Origin: Flexilinea sp.
Lineage (GTDB): Bacteria > Chloroflexota > Anaerolineae > Anaerolineales > Anaerolineaceae
Direction of reading: 5' to 3'
DNA length: 64,000 nt
Assembly (NCBI GenBank): GCA_026645735.1
Contig: JAPKMT010000008.1
Location: 1-64,000, forward strand
Shown: one piece after another, positions 8,813-17,189 of the stretch
Position numbering within the stretch: position 1 is the stretch's first letter
How the letters are laid out: the number at the start of each line of letters is the position of its first letter
Notes under the pieces: model-generated
The model's database searches: none
Seen by the model: only the letters and a program-made list of their open reading frames with translations
Told to the model about the DNA's origin: nothing
Made by a program: the position numbers and the translations under genes

Positions 8813-9565
8813 TCATGTATCGATAGTCTTTTCATGGATAGAAAATTCATCAGGAATATCCTCTGAATCCAATACGATCAAACCCAGTCGCTTTTCAGAT
8901 GGCAAATAATATGAGTATTTTCCTGAAGGATCTTCTATCAGTTTGTGTTTAACCATGTCTTCATCGATTCGCTCCGGATGATCATCCTGGCTGTAGGTTT
9001 GAAAAAAAAGTACAGCATCTTCCAGACTGTGAAACGGCTGACCGAAATGCAGTGAAAAGCGTTCTTTCTGATAGCAAATTTTTTTTTCATCCAGATCACA
9101 GCAAGTTTTTTCAAAAGAATAATGGTGTAATAAATGAGGTCCGATTGAAAAACGATGCTCATCATAGTCTTTCTTTATCAGTATTGCTTTTCCTTCACAT
9201 TGTTCTCTGACAATTGCCAAGGATTCCTCAGTATTCCCGAAGAAACAAAAAACCATGGCATCATATCGAGATGTTGGAGGACATTTAAAAATATTTCCAG
9301 AACGGAGTGTAATATTTGAAATTTTTAATTTTTGAATATTTTCAGATAATACTTCCAAAGCTTTTTCAGAACGATCTATGGCTGTAACGGATGCGGCGTA
9401 TTTTGCCAGTTCCAGACTTAGGTAGCCTAAACCACAACCTGCATCACAGATCCGGACACCACTCCAGAGATACACGGAAATTCTCTCTGCCAGTTTTTTA
9501 TAATAATCAGAATATTCCGATGCATCGCGCAGCAATCGGATTGAGTGTGGAGTCCATTGGTACAT
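8813..9565 (-). CDS. Class I SAM-dependent methyltransferase
   Basis: 250 residues. Motif I is CDAGCGLGYLSLELA (about residues 39-53), followed by VTAIDRSEKAL with the ribose-binding acidic position, LRSGNIF and YDAMVFCFFG as motif IV. The C-terminal 100 residues carry no motif I can name, so the substrate is unknown. It is the first gene of the run ending with the FecB-like protein, 129 nt before xdhC; similar methyltransferases are seen beside FecBCD-type transporters in anaerobes. Confidence 0.82.
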   Translation of the reverse strand: MYQWTPHSIRLLRDASEYSDYYKKLAERISVYLWSGVRICDAGCGLGYLSLELAKYAASVTAIDRSEKALEVLSENIQKLKISNITLRSGNIFKCPPTSRYDAMVFCFFGNTEESLAIVREQCEGKAILIKKDYDEHRFSIGPHLLHHYSFEKTCCDLDEKKICYQKERFSLHFGQPFHSLEDAVLFFQTYSQDDHPERIDEDMVKHKLIEDPSGKYSYYLPSEKRLGLIVLDSEDIPDEFSIHEKTIDT

Positions 9566-9730
9566 TTTTATTTTCTTTTCATCCGAAACACAGATTTACT
9601 GACCAGAATTGTTGAATTATTGAATAGATAGTGGAAAGCTTTTCTAGAACAACAGCCATTTTTTTCTTATTGCATTTTATTACTCAATTATTGATTAGTC
9701 AATATGTGATTATTTATCGCCGGAATTTTG

Positions 9731-9851
9731 TTGAAACAAAAATCTGGACATGCTTTTCGAATAGCGAAAGAGAATATGTTGTTGTGGTGTTTTTGCGCAA
9801 AGCGTAAAAAACACCACAACAACAATTTTTTTCCCATACTTCGAATCGCTG
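9731..9851. repeat. HCR copy between divergent genes
   Basis: The hairpin arms are 9777-9798 and about 9802-9824 (TGTTGTTGTGGTGTTTTT with its complement), with one bulge near the loop. The left flank has the GCTTTTCGAATAGCGAAAGA subterminal box and a degraded terminal repeat; the right end is CCCATACTTCGAATCGCTG. It lies in the 327 nt between the methyltransferase and the rightward glycosyltransferase and artificially extends the latter's reading frame. Confidence 0.9.
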
Positions 9852-9892
9852 ATTTCGTTGCCATTTCGAAAAAATTCAATTATGATCAAAGC

Positions 9893-10783
9893 ATGCAAAT
9901 AGAACCGGAACTTACGATCATTATTCCTGCCTACAATGAGGAATTGTCACTGCAGGAATTTCTTCCAAGAGTTATTACGTTCTGCAAAGAACGAAATTTT
10001 AATTTGATCGCGATCAATGATGCCTCAACCGATAAGACCAGGGAAATTTTGAACCATTGTCAGAATTCATGGCCCGGAATGACGATCCTCACACATAAAG
10101 TCAATCGCGGCTATGGCGGTGCGTTGGCAACAGGACTGTCCAATACAAAAACGAAATATGCATTGACAATTGATGCAGACGGACAACATCGTGTGGAAGA
10201 TATCGATTCTTTGTTACAAGCCCGCAATGCAATCGATGCTGATCTGGTGATCGGAAAAAGAATTGACAAAAACAAAGCTTTCCAGGAATCCTATCGTTCT
10301 CTTGGTAAAAAAATCATCCGAGGCACAGCAAGATTGATGATGAAAGTACCGGTACAGGATTTGAACAGCGGTATGAAATTATATGATACACAGCTGGCTC
10401 AAAAGTATTTAAAACTCTGCCCGGACAGCATGGCTTTTTCTGAAGTGATGACGCTTGTTTTTTTGCAGCAGAAACATCTTGTAATTGAAATCCCGATCAA
10501 AACTGAGTCCCGAAAACTGGGTACCAGTACCATCAATACCATGACTGCTTTTGAAACGATGATGCAAATCTTAAATATTATTATGGTTCTGAATCCGATG
10601 CGTATATTTTTCCCGATCGGAATTGCAGCCATTCTGGTTGGGATTTTATGGGCAATCCCATTTTTTCTGCAAGGTAACGGACTCAGCACCGTTGCAATGC
10701 TGATCATCACAACCGGAATCATCTCGTTGATGCTGGGTTTACTGGCAGAACAGCTTGCACAAATCCGTAAAAAAAATCTCTGA
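9893..10783 (+). CDS. Family 2 glycosyltransferase, polyprenyl-phosphate sugar transferase type
   Basis: 296 residues from the ATG at 9893. An earlier in-frame ATG exists, but its codons are HCR sequence, so it is rejected although the chosen start has only a weak Shine-Dalgarno. The GT2 core opens with LTIIIPAYNEE, has the DDG-like INDAST and the donor/metal motif ALTIDADGQH, then DLNSGMKLYD. Two C-terminal membrane helices (residues about 235-290) match the DPM1/GtrB-like enzymes that make polyprenyl-phosphate sugars at the inner membrane for glycan assembly. No partner flippase or acceptor gene is adjacent. Confidence 0.88.
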   Translation: MQIEPELTIIIPAYNEELSLQEFLPRVITFCKERNFNLIAINDASTDKTREILNHCQNSWPGMTILTHKVNRGYGGALATGLSNTKTKYALTIDADGQHRVEDIDSLLQARNAIDADLVIGKRIDKNKAFQESYRSLGKKIIRGTARLMMKVPVQDLNSGMKLYDTQLAQKYLKLCPDSMAFSEVMTLVFLQQKHLVIEIPIKTESRKLGTSTINTMTAFETMMQILNIIMVLNPMRIFFPIGIAAILVGILWAIPFFLQGNGLSTVAMLIITTGIISLMLGLLAEQLAQIRKKNL

Positions 10784-10933
10784 TAATACCATTCTCTTCT
10801 TGCTTCCCGCCTTATAAAAAAATATAAATTGGCCGGTTCTTTAATTCCAGGGGAGTTATCCATCAAAAAAACTTCCTGCAGACACCCGCCAAAGTTTCAT
10901 CCTCTGATAAGCGTCTCAACCAATATACAGAAC

Positions 10934-11962
10934 TTATCTCAGTTGTGTTGATTTTTTTCGACGTGTGATTTCCTGAAGTGAGAGGATAATGGACAGAAGA
11001 AATATTGGAATAAACAGATAATTCACAATGGAGGTATCCAATGGTTTTATATTGAAAAAAGTAAAAAAACTGTTAGCCCAATCAGGTGCCTTCAAAAACA
11101 GGATATCGGCCTGGATTTGGAAAATGGAATCTAAAATAAAAACGATAATATTCTTTCCAAAAACCCAAAGCAGAAGCTGTCCGAGAATCGGAAAATGACC
11201 GATCTGGCCTAATAACACGAGTAATGCACCAATCCCGAATGCTGTAAAATGAGCTGTCGGATTTTTTGGAAAAACCGAATAAATAATCCAGACATTTGAA
11301 ACACAGATCCAACTTACTAAAACCGTTTCCATCCATTTCAAGAGAGACTGCAGGAACACATGTGTTTTATTCTTCGTTTGCTTTTTGTAATTATTTTCTT
11401 CGATGGCTGTTTTGATTAAGGCAGTCTTAATTCGTTCAGCGTGATCAAATTTTTCCTGTTCCGGATCAACTTTTTGTCGAATCTGGATGATCATTTTTCC
11501 ATATTCATGATCAAAGCGAAAATTCGGCAGCAGAAAACGATCTACAAGGCGTTTTTGATTCCGATAATAAAATACAAAAACAAATCCCAAGCCTAAAGAT
11601 GAACTGTAATCGACATGCTCAATTTTGGGAATATATAACTTGCAGATCTTCGGAATTATCGGAAAAAGTCGCACCGGATGGCGCATGACAATCCAATCTT
11701 CATCAATCACCACTCGGGTATAAAACCATACCATTATCTTATAAATGAAAATCCATCCAGCCAGATAGCAGGGAATTCCAACAAAAATTAGGATCATAAA
11801 AAAGTAAGGAATTGGAGAAATATCAATCTGAAATTTAAAATAAAAATAAATTGGAAAAATCCAGCAGGCTATTCCAATTGGGAATAATAGAAACCAGACC
11901 CAAAAACGATCCTGCCAGAAATTAAACCGGAACGTCTTCTTGTTGGATTTTGAATAATTCAT
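10934..11962 (-). CDS. Multispanning membrane protein with a PH-like region
   Basis: 342 residues from an ATG preceded by CAGGAG; seven upstream codons are dropped. Two helices near residues 25-80 are followed by a soluble segment, RVVIDEDWIVMRHP to FRFDHEYGKM, that resembles bacterial PH (YdbT/bPH) domains in strand pattern and in the IPKIEHVDY turn. About four further helices follow residue 200. No enzymatic motif is seen. It stands alone, convergent with the glycosyltransferase. Function unknown. Confidence 0.7.
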   Translation of the reverse strand: MNYSKSNKKTFRFNFWQDRFWVWFLLFPIGIACWIFPIYFYFKFQIDISPIPYFFMILIFVGIPCYLAGWIFIYKIMVWFYTRVVIDEDWIVMRHPVRLFPIIPKICKLYIPKIEHVDYSSSLGLGFVFVFYYRNQKRLVDRFLLPNFRFDHEYGKMIIQIRQKVDPEQEKFDHAERIKTALIKTAIEENNYKKQTKNKTHVFLQSLLKWMETVLVSWICVSNVWIIYSVFPKNPTAHFTAFGIGALLVLLGQIGHFPILGQLLLWVFGKNIIVFILDSIFQIQADILFLKAPDWANSFFTFFNIKPLDTSIVNYLFIPIFLLSIILSLQEITRRKKSTQLR

Positions 11963-12050
11963 TGATCCAGACTCCTGTAACATGAATTATTTTTCCATAC
12001 TTCTAATAACAATTATATCCTTCAAAAATAAAAACAAAATATTTGCCCAG

Positions 12051-12119
12051 CAGCAATTCGATATGTGGAGATGCTTTTTGAATAGAGAGAGAAAATTCGT
12101 TGTTGTGTTATTTTTGCGA
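12051..12119. repeat. Half HCR (left end to the middle of the stem)
   Basis: CAGCAATTCGATATGTGG, the box GCTTTTTGAATAGAGAGAG and the 5' stem arm GTTGTTGTGTTATTTTTGCG are present, and the copy stops at the hairpin tip. The complementary arm and right end are absent. Confidence 0.8.
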
Positions 12120-12267
12120 TTGATTCTAAAGGCAAGTCAAAACATAAAATTATTGAATTGAATGATTTAATAACATGATTTCATGTTTACGCTTATCTGC
12201 CGAGCATGTTGAGTGAAGAGCGGCTCTTTTCCCTTCCCAGGAATGAAGTTCCTTTTTTTTTGATTCA

Positions 12268-12396
12268 GGATCAACCTATCAAAAAAATGGTAAACCCGAA
12301 TTAAGAAGGAATACCGTGGATCAGATAGTTTTGCTAAGTGAATCAATTGAAGAAGCTGTGAATTTTATTGAATAAAACCAAATGAATGAGCAGTAG
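12268..12396 (+). repeat. Copy A of a duplicated ~130 bp segment, with a tiny ORF
   Basis: It aligns over its whole length with 13641-13773, at roughly two-thirds identity by eye (shared AAGAAGGAAT, CAATTGAA, TTTATTGAA, GAGCAGTA). Both copies carry AAGAAGGA followed 5 nt later by a start codon: here GTG at 12316, giving 19 codons to a TAA at 12373-12375. Both lie in the same orientation on either side of the amidinotransferase gene. Confidence 0.6.
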
Positions 12397-12406
12397 TAGT
12401 CAGGCT

Positions 12407-13489
12407 TTAGGTTTCTCGCAAGAGTGCCTGGGTTGCACACCGTAAAGAGCCGCCTTGAGCATTATGTGCACCAAAAAATATCGGATAAACATGAATATTA
12501 CGTTTTGTTAGGGCTTCTCTGATTTCAGAATTATCTTCTTTTTCGTTATAACCCATGATGTAATGATTTTCATCTACTGGAAATCCATTCACGACAAGGT
12601 ATGGAAGTTTTTCCATGTTCACTTTAATCAGATCCCAATTCTTCAAAATCTCCGGAATACCTTCTGTAAATGCCTCAGGACAGATGATTGCCAGCCCGTT
12701 TCGCGGAACGGATAAAGCACAATCTAAATGCAGAACATTCTCGCTAAGGGGCACCCTGATTACATCAAAATCACTGCCCAGATAGTTTTTCAGCCATTCG
12801 TAGCCAATTTGATTCGAGCCAACTGACAGGTTTGCCGAATTGCCGACCAGTATTGTTTTATCCAATACGATGATATCGCCACCTTCAAGTAATGGAGAAT
12901 CGTTGGAATAATCTCCCAGTAATGGCATATGCGGCATCGCCACCCATTTAACTTCTGGTACACGACATTTTTCCATTAGCAAGGATCGGAACCCTTCAAT
13001 ATCTGTTCTTCGCAACGGTGTGCGCAAATTCGCTTCAATCACATGGCTGCCAATGATGATCAGGTTGTCCCGAGGAAAATCCTGAGAGTATCCGTTAATC
13101 AATGCCTCGCTGCCATAGAGTTTTTCCACATCCTGTTTGCTGAGGAGTGTCGGACGATAAACAATTACACCAAGGCTTGTGAGAATTCCAACAAATTCGT
13201 CATTTTCGGCCTTAATCAGATCATATTCCGTAATGCCATTCTGATCATCCACAACACACTCATTCCAGCTTTTTCCGGCGTTTTTGATAGCAATCTTTTG
13301 TTCTGCTTCCGGCAACACCTTCAGTGCTTCTTGCAGCCATTTCGCCTGCATCGATGGATTGAGGCCATTGGCTTCACCGACAATCACTTCTTTTAAAGTT
13401 CCGTATTCACTACCAATGTAAATTTGAGCTTTTTTTCTCTCAGTTCCATTCATAGCGCCACAGACCGGGCTGGAAGGGTTGTTCAACAT
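12407..13489 (-). CDS. Amidinotransferase / arginine deiminase superfamily enzyme
   Basis: 360 residues; start supported by AAGGAGG. The guanidine-modifying enzyme fold is shown by EYGTLKEVIVG near the N-terminus, FPRDNLIIIGSHVIEANLR, LLEGGDIIVLD, the catalytic His in VLHLDCALS and the catalytic Cys in GGSLRCATQ at the C-terminus. The order and spacing fit amidinotransferases such as glycine or inosamine-phosphate amidinotransferase, which move the amidino group of arginine to an amine; a hydrolase (arginine or dimethylarginine deiminase) cannot be excluded. The unusual setting, between two direct repeats of 130 bp, suggests a local duplication or insertion. Confidence 0.82.
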   Translation of the reverse strand: MLNNPSSPVCGAMNGTERKKAQIYIGSEYGTLKEVIVGEANGLNPSMQAKWLQEALKVLPEAEQKIAIKNAGKSWNECVVDDQNGITEYDLIKAENDEFVGILTSLGVIVYRPTLLSKQDVEKLYGSEALINGYSQDFPRDNLIIIGSHVIEANLRTPLRRTDIEGFRSLLMEKCRVPEVKWVAMPHMPLLGDYSNDSPLLEGGDIIVLDKTILVGNSANLSVGSNQIGYEWLKNYLGSDFDVIRVPLSENVLHLDCALSVPRNGLAIICPEAFTEGIPEILKNWDLIKVNMEKLPYLVVNGFPVDENHYIMGYNEKEDNSEIREALTKRNIHVYPIFFGAHNAQGGSLRCATQALLRET

Positions 13490-13601
13490 TATGGTATCCT
13501 CCTTGTTCGTTGATACATATTGATAGGGGCTTCATAGATTCAGGCGTACAGAAATATTTTATCACTTTAGAGTTATCTCTTACCGATAGCGTAATCTTAG
13601 C

Positions 13602-13638
13602 CAGTAATTCGAAATATACAAAGAAGTATATGTTGTTA
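13602..13638. repeat. Half HCR (left end only)
   Basis: CAGTAATTCGAAATATAC followed by AAGAAGTATATGTTGTT, matching the left end and first bases of the stem in other copies (compare 40958-40995). It breaks off into the duplicated segment that starts at 13641. Confidence 0.75.
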
Positions 13639-13640
13639 CG

Positions 13641-13773
13641 AGATCCATCCATAAAAAAAAATAGAATTCTTAAATCAAGAAGGAATTTCATGAATAGGAT
13701 TGTGTTCCAAATGAAGCAATTGAAAAAAGCTTCATATCTTATTGAAAATAAAAACTTGATTATTGAGCAGTAA
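13641..13773 (+). repeat. Copy B of a duplicated ~130 bp segment, with a tiny ORF
   Basis: Counterpart of 12268-12396. Here AAGAAGGA is followed by ATG at 13690, giving 27 codons to the TAA at 13771-13773 (MNRIVFQMKQLKKASYLIEN...). The end overlaps the last codons of the esterase on the other strand by 14 nt. Whether the tiny ORFs are translated is unknown. Confidence 0.6.
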
Positions 13774-14716
13774 CACAAAGTTTATTGCGAATATATTGGA
13801 TAATTTCATTCCAGGCTTGGGTAGCTTCCGAAAACAGCGGAGAAAATAGTGGAAAACAATGCACCATATCTTGCCAAACACGCAGTGTTAGATCTGTACC
13901 TGAATTCCTTGCTTTTTCAGCATAACTTAATGAATCATCGAGCAGAATTTCATGATCACCTACAACAATCATGACAGGCGGTAGATTGCTCAAATCGCCA
14001 TACAATGGGGAAATCCATGGATTTCCCGGATCATATGAACCATAATAGTATTTGCTCCAGACTTCCCATGAACCAAGTGTTGAAATATCCTTGTACATGT
14101 TCTTCTGGTAGGATTTTCCGGTACATTTCAGATCTGTCCAGGGAGACAGAGCAACACCGGCAGAAGGCATTGCCAACTTTTCGTCCCGAAAAGCCAGCAG
14201 ACTTGCCAGGCACAATCCGCCGCCGGCAGATTCACCGACGACAATCACATCGGAAGATTGCACACCCTGATTCAACAGCCAGCGATAGGCGGTCAGTGTG
14301 TCCTCCATTGCGGCGGGAAATGGATTCTCTGGAGCCAATCGGTAATCGTACAGCAGCGCACTGATACCGGTATCCATCACAAACTTCATCACATGATTAC
14401 GGTGATCCATACAATTACCGCTGACATATCCTCCACCATGAGTGTAAAAAATCGCTTTGGTGCCTGCAGATGGCATCTTGGAGACTCCGATTGGATGAAT
14501 CCATTCGGCATATACTGGAGGATTACCCGGGATTTCCACGGATTCCACACAAAGATTATCAGGAACACAACTGTATTTCTTTGCGCCCTCCAAACATTCC
14601 GCTCTGAATTTTTCAATCGAAGAATTCTGTGTCACGATCTCTCGTCTGAACGGATACTTGAACAGGTGTCGGTTGCGAATACTCCAGAGAATCAATTTAC
14701 TTTTAAGACTGGACAT
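13760..14716 (-). CDS. Alpha/beta hydrolase of the hormone-sensitive lipase family
   Basis: 318 residues; the start at 14716 follows a GGAG at about 9 nt, and eight upstream codons are dropped. The oxyanion motif is HGGGYVSGNC, the nucleophile elbow VVGESAGGG, and the acid/His pair is likely the Asp of VVGDHEILLDDS and the His of DMVHCFPLF. This is a complete class IV (HSL) carboxylesterase, probably cytosolic and acting on small acyl or acetyl esters, for example acetylated sugars. No signal peptide is seen. Confidence 0.9.
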   Translation of the reverse strand: MSSLKSKLILWSIRNRHLFKYPFRREIVTQNSSIEKFRAECLEGAKKYSCVPDNLCVESVEIPGNPPVYAEWIHPIGVSKMPSAGTKAIFYTHGGGYVSGNCMDHRNHVMKFVMDTGISALLYDYRLAPENPFPAAMEDTLTAYRWLLNQGVQSSDVIVVGESAGGGLCLASLLAFRDEKLAMPSAGVALSPWTDLKCTGKSYQKNMYKDISTLGSWEVWSKYYYGSYDPGNPWISPLYGDLSNLPPVMIVVGDHEILLDDSLSYAEKARNSGTDLTLRVWQDMVHCFPLFSPLFSEATQAWNEIIQYIRNKLCVTAQ

Positions 14717-14780
14717 TTTCTTTCTCTCCAAAATTTGCATTTTAAAATTTTAGTAACAGCGATTCCAAACATTACATAAA

Positions 14781-14887
14781 AACAAGTTTTCTCTTTTTAT
14801 TCGAAAAGCATATCCATATTTCGAATTGCTGATTTGGCAGGCTTTTCGTATAGAAAAGAGAAAAGTTTCTCCATATTTTCCGAAATT
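14781..14887. repeat. HCR right half followed by a stemless HCR
   Basis: 14781-14831 reads ACAAG, the box TCTCTTTTTATTCGAAAAGC and the terminal repeat CCATATTTCGAATTGCTG, i.e. the right half of a copy. Directly after it, 14832-14887 carries another GGCTTTTCGTATAGAAAAGA box and an inverted CTCCATATTTTCCGAAATT end without a stem. Two degraded copies thus lie back to back upstream of the esterase. Confidence 0.7.
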
Positions 14888-14899
14888 AAAGTCTCAAAA

Positions 14900-15526
14900 T
14901 CATATCTTTTCTGATTTTTTTGGTTTTGATCCGTTGATAAAAAGACTTATGCACGCATCTACAATGGCTTTTGGATCGAATGTTTCTGGTTGAAGATAAT
15001 ACGGTTTAATGGCTGCGATTAATATATACTCCACAAATCCAACAATCATATCCGCAGGCAGATCAGTTCGGATATCCCCTTCATCCCTGCCCAATCGAAT
15101 AATCTCCTCAATCAGGCTGGACAAACCGCTTTCCATTTCGCTGCTTATTGGTGAAAACGAAAGCGTCAGACGCATGCGAAACAGCATATATTTTTCAAAC
15201 AGTTCTTTTTGCCTCTCTATGCCCTGAATCAACAGCATCAATATAAAAGACAACCGTTCTTCTGTATTTGGAAGCCTCCGAAATGCTTCAATTCGCTCTC
15301 GATCATGATCGTTGAAGGATCTTTGAATATACGCTGCGATAACCGTATCCTTCGACGAAAAATAATTGTAAAGTGTCCCTTTCGCAACGTCAGCCTGTTC
15401 CGCAATCTGATCCATGGTCACTTCATCGATTCCAAATCGATCAAAAAGCTTGATCGCGGAATCAATAATTCGGTTCCTCATTTCCTCTTTCTTCCGATCC
15501 ATCCGATTCATAGCGGGCTGGTTCAT
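14900..15526 (-). CDS. TetR-family transcriptional regulator
   Basis: 208 residues. The start at 15526 has AAGGAG 5 nt upstream; the long open frame before it is non-coding. The N-terminal helix-turn-helix is typical: RNRIIDSAIKLFDRFGID, then VTMDQIAEQADVAKGTLYNY with the FSSKD end. The ligand domain follows with no specific motif. It probably represses a nearby gene such as the esterase, but no clear palindromic operator was found. It is convergent or tandem with its neighbours only loosely, with HCR debris on one side. Confidence 0.92.
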   Translation of the reverse strand: MNQPAMNRMDRKKEEMRNRIIDSAIKLFDRFGIDEVTMDQIAEQADVAKGTLYNYFSSKDTVIAAYIQRSFNDHDRERIEAFRRLPNTEERLSFILMLLIQGIERQKELFEKYMLFRMRLTLSFSPISSEMESGLSSLIEEIIRLGRDEGDIRTDLPADMIVGFVEYILIAAIKPYYLQPETFDPKAIVDACISLFINGSKPKKSEKI

Positions 15527-15847
15527 TGGTCTCCTTAAGCCAAATAGAAAATTGTAATTTCGATGACAGACTATTGTTTTAAAGAAACTACATCGGTCAT
15601 CGTCGAATATTTGAACTTCGTTCATTATTATACTATGTATATTTTTGAACTGAGTACAATTTTTACATTGATTAAAACAAAATGACATGAATCGCTTTTT
15701 ATCCTGCACCATCTGCGGCGCAGCCAAAAAAAGATGGAAAATCGTCACCACGATTCCATCAATCTTTAGGAAAATCACATAATCAGTAATTCCTATGAAA
15801 ATAGAATTCAATTTTCATTATCGGATGTGTAATTTCTTTCATCTGCT

Positions 15848-15873
15848 GTTCGAAATATGAAAAGAATTACTGC
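15848..15873. repeat. HCR end fragment
   Basis: GTTCGAAATATGAAAAGAAT followed by TACTGC matches one terminal repeat and its neighbouring bases as seen at 17061 and 56505. Nothing more of the element remains. Confidence 0.45.
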
Positions 15874-15892
15874 AAATATTCTTAGATCACAG

Positions 15893-16012
15893 CTATGGCA
15901 GGTTCCAGGAGGTAATTTCAATCAGATTCTTTTCCGGATCAGTTATCTTCGAGGAAAGCATGATCTGCATATTTTCAACAAACAAACTTACCATATTGAT
16001 TCGGGTTTTCAT
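15893..16012 (-). pseudogene. Glyoxalase/VOC-domain gene collapsed by an internal deletion
   Basis: A 39-codon frame from ATG at 16012 to TAG at 15893 joins two recognisable pieces of a vicinal-oxygen-chelate protein: an N-terminal strand of the type INMVSLFVENM and the C-terminal signature ITDPEKNLIEITSW (compare DPDGNLIEI). About 80 residues that normally separate them are missing. It reads as an in-frame deletion remnant and cannot fold as a VOC domain. It lies upstream of the TetR gene, in a 525 nt stretch that otherwise has only an HCR fragment. Confidence 0.65.
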
Positions 16013-16051
16013 CGTTTTTAACAATCTTGTCGAACATGAATAAAATTGTTT

Positions 16052-17038
16052 TCAAATTTTGAACGTCTTCAGAATTTTCATCGCCTTCAAAGTAATCCAT
16101 TTGGAAGGTTTTCCTTTATGCTCGATCGAAATAAGCATTTTCCCGTTGTAAGAGTTCTCCATCAGCCATGTCCCATTTTCAGAGCGTTTGCTTTCGACAA
16201 CCGCGATGGCGTCCTCCAGTCGGGAATCGCTGATATGTAAATCCGCAAAAATTCCGAGCAACTCCAGCACATCCGTCTGATACATCAGCGGAAAGCCAAA
16301 TTTCAGCCACCCTGATTTGGAAATCGAATTTACATCATGGCTCTTTTTATACAAATGGTGTATCAGAAAATACTCAGTGAGCTGATCGATCTTCGCTGCA
16401 ACCGCTTCATTCCGATCGTTCTGAGGAATTACTGCTAACGCCTTCAGTGTTTTTGCGACACCCATATGACAGGAATGCAAACCCCAGCATGCCGAGAATC
16501 TTTCGATAAACGGATCAACCGGCGGTCGCGGATCTCCGTCATCTGTTCGCTGATAACGACAGATCCAATCCAACGCTTTTTGAATCCGCTCATCTTTCAA
16601 ATATCCAAATTGAATCAATGCGTAAACCATATTGCCGGTCAAACAGGGAATGATTCCGCCGAACAAACCGGATTTCGTTTGGGCGCTCTCTTTATGGGAA
16701 AAACTGCCACTTTCTCGATGATAAGCGTGTTGGAGAATAAATTCGCAGGCAGCCTTTATTCGCTCATCCGCTCCATCTGCACCCAACTCGGCCAAGATAA
16801 GCAGCATCCAGGATGATCCTTCATACTTGTCATCATAAAATCTTTCCGGTATTCCCCAGGATCCATCCGCATTTTGTCGCTGCAAAATTTTCGGTACAAT
16901 TCCTTGTTCCATAATTGCGTTTCGTGCCGATTTTGCTTCGGGATCCTCTGCTGAAAATCCGCATAAAGAAGTCAATGCCGCATAGCGAACGGATGGATTT
17001 TCCTCTTCTAACAACCAATCAATTATTTTCTCATTCAT
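16052..17038 (-). CDS. Alpha-alpha toroid (prenyltransferase/squalene-cyclase repeat) protein
   Basis: 328 residues from an ATG at 17038 with poor Shine-Dalgarno; the longer frame upstream is HCR sequence. Repeats of the QNADGSWGIPERF, QRTDDGDP and KRSENGTWLMENS type, each after a helical pair, match the QW-like repeats of prenyltransferase/squalene oxidase toroids. The catalytic DxDD motif of squalene-hopene cyclase and the zinc residues of protein prenyltransferases are not seen, so it is probably not a cyclase. Similar short proteins are common and uncharacterised in anaerobes. Cytosolic, no signal peptide. Confidence 0.75.
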   Translation of the reverse strand: MNEKIIDWLLEEENPSVRYAALTSLCGFSAEDPEAKSARNAIMEQGIVPKILQRQNADGSWGIPERFYDDKYEGSSWMLLILAELGADGADERIKAACEFILQHAYHRESGSFSHKESAQTKSGLFGGIIPCLTGNMVYALIQFGYLKDERIQKALDWICRYQRTDDGDPRPPVDPFIERFSACWGLHSCHMGVAKTLKALAVIPQNDRNEAVAAKIDQLTEYFLIHHLYKKSHDVNSISKSGWLKFGFPLMYQTDVLELLGIFADLHISDSRLEDAIAVVESKRSENGTWLMENSYNGKMLISIEHKGKPSKWITLKAMKILKTFKI

Positions 17039-17060
17039 TTCATTACTTTTCCATAAATAC

Positions 17061-17183
17061 CAGAAATTCGAAATATGAAAAGAATTCTTTGTTGTTCTTA
17101 TGGTTTTGAGCGGAGCACAAAACCATAAGAACAACTCATTTCTTTCTTTTTTTCAAAAGGCTTTTCCAAATTTCGAAATGCTG
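17061..17183. repeat. HCR copy, TTGTTCTTATGG stem type
   Basis: The terminal repeats are CAGAAATTCGAAATATG and CCAAATTTCGAAATGCTG. The central stem is a perfect 18 bp (17091-17108 with 17118-17135, GTTGTTCTTATGGTTTTG) with a 9 nt loop AGCGGAGCA. The copy ends 6 nt after the stop codon of the 1691-residue gene, where it could act as that gene's transcript end. Confidence 0.92.
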
Positions 17184-17189
17184 GGGAGC

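Noticed and set aside
9728..9892. Upstream start for the glycosyltransferase
   Set aside because: These codons are HCR sequence; the GT2 domain starts a few residues after the ATG at 9893.
15527..15811. N-terminal extension of the TetR protein by 95 codons
   Set aside because: The composition is unlike coding sequence and the TetR helix-turn-helix begins shortly after the Met with AAGGAG at 15526.
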